Shown one piece after another: positions 63,600 through 64,000 of a stretch of 64,000 bases of DNA. The notes under the pieces are model-generated. The model did no database searches, was not told where the DNA came from, and saw only the letters and a program-made list of their open reading frames with translations. The first letter of the stretch is position 1. Every line of letters starts with the position of its first letter. Made by a program: the position numbers and the translations under genes. The stretch is from Gracilaria domingensis (lineage: Eukaryota; Rhodophyta; Florideophyceae; Gracilariales; Gracilariaceae): NCBI GenBank assembly GCA_022539475.1, contig VCMS01000237.1, forward strand, positions 1 through 64,000, read 5' to 3'.

Positions 63600-64000
63600 G
63601 CGTCAGCTGGGACAACATACTATGCCCTGGTTCGGGAACAAGTTGCGCAGCACCCAAGTGGGGACGAAGGAGCACTCAACGGACGCTAACAACGGGGCGC
63701 AAGATAGGCGCGCAGCACCGGTAGTGACCATAGGATAACCCTCGTGGGAAACTAGACGATGGAAGAATCGGTTAGGGGGTGCATAAGGTTTACCACGATG
63801 AGCTCTGCCCGGTGGGAGATGCTGAAGTGCACCTCCCATGGGCACTAGCCACGTGTCGAAAAAAATAAACTATATACCTATAAGGGGGGTCCCGAAGGGC
63901 GACACGACAACTGTCACAACCCTACACGTGTGCGACCCCGAGGTGCACCCTGTGCACACTAACTAAATAAACTAATACTATGCACTCGTCAGGGCGGTGC
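63600..64000. other. GC-richer right edge with LTR-like sequence
   Basis: TGTCACAACCCTACACGTGT at about 63911 resembles the start of a Gypsy-type LTR, and ATAAGGGGGG just before it could be a purine tract. The window ends before a partner or end could be seen. Confidence 0.25.

Overview
This 64 kb window is nuclear DNA of a eukaryote, and I infer a red alga, probably a multicellular one. The host genes that can be read are an LpxC-type deacetylase, a plastid carotenoid-isomerase-like oxidoreductase and a HAD-type hydrolase, together with small proteins that resemble the N-terminal cyclin folds of the retinoblastoma family. Around them lie many old mobile elements. Introns are few or absent in the readable genes. 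I could not test the species assignment.

About 0.56-10.9 kb looks like one large DNA transposon. It holds three coding units: a 1045-residue DNA methyltransferase fused to a SET domain (+ strand, 1690-4827), a basic, repeat-bearing and coiled-coil protein frame (+ strand, 5075-7039), and a convergent 838-residue Plavaka/KDZ/CACTA-like transposase (- strand, 7061-9577). Clusters of long perfect or near-perfect palindromes lie on both sides. A cut-and-paste element carrying a fused DNA-methyl and probable histone-methyl writer is the most interesting system here.

About 11.4-17.6 kb is a broken Ty3/Gypsy element. It has a pol region, an unusual duplicated acidic domain in front of it, and a 3' LTR-like block with a long heat-shock-element array. 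No 5' LTR was found.

From 17.6 to 33 kb the DNA is a mosaic of diverged duplications. An AT-rich non-coding repeat is followed by pieces of a HAD-hydrolase, LpxC and CRTISO-like block. The fullest copy is at 27.6-31.7 kb, with further pieces at 20.5, 22.2, 44.5-45.3 and 55.0-57.4 kb. Younger insertions split these copies: a TTAA-flanked MITE, three solo LTRs with clear 5-bp target duplications, CAGGG-ended MITEs, and tRNA-promoter short elements. The interrupted and uninterrupted copies allow several insertions to be ordered in time.

From 33 to 44 kb the sequence is AT-rich and mostly empty. It contains one broken beta-prism (MABP-like) gene, a decayed gene of unknown type and several local repeats. 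From 45 to 53.3 kb lies a small cluster of retinoblastoma-N-like paralogues: two intact, one broken, one fragment. From 58 kb to the end almost nothing can be supported except a large foldback sequence and an LTR-like right edge.
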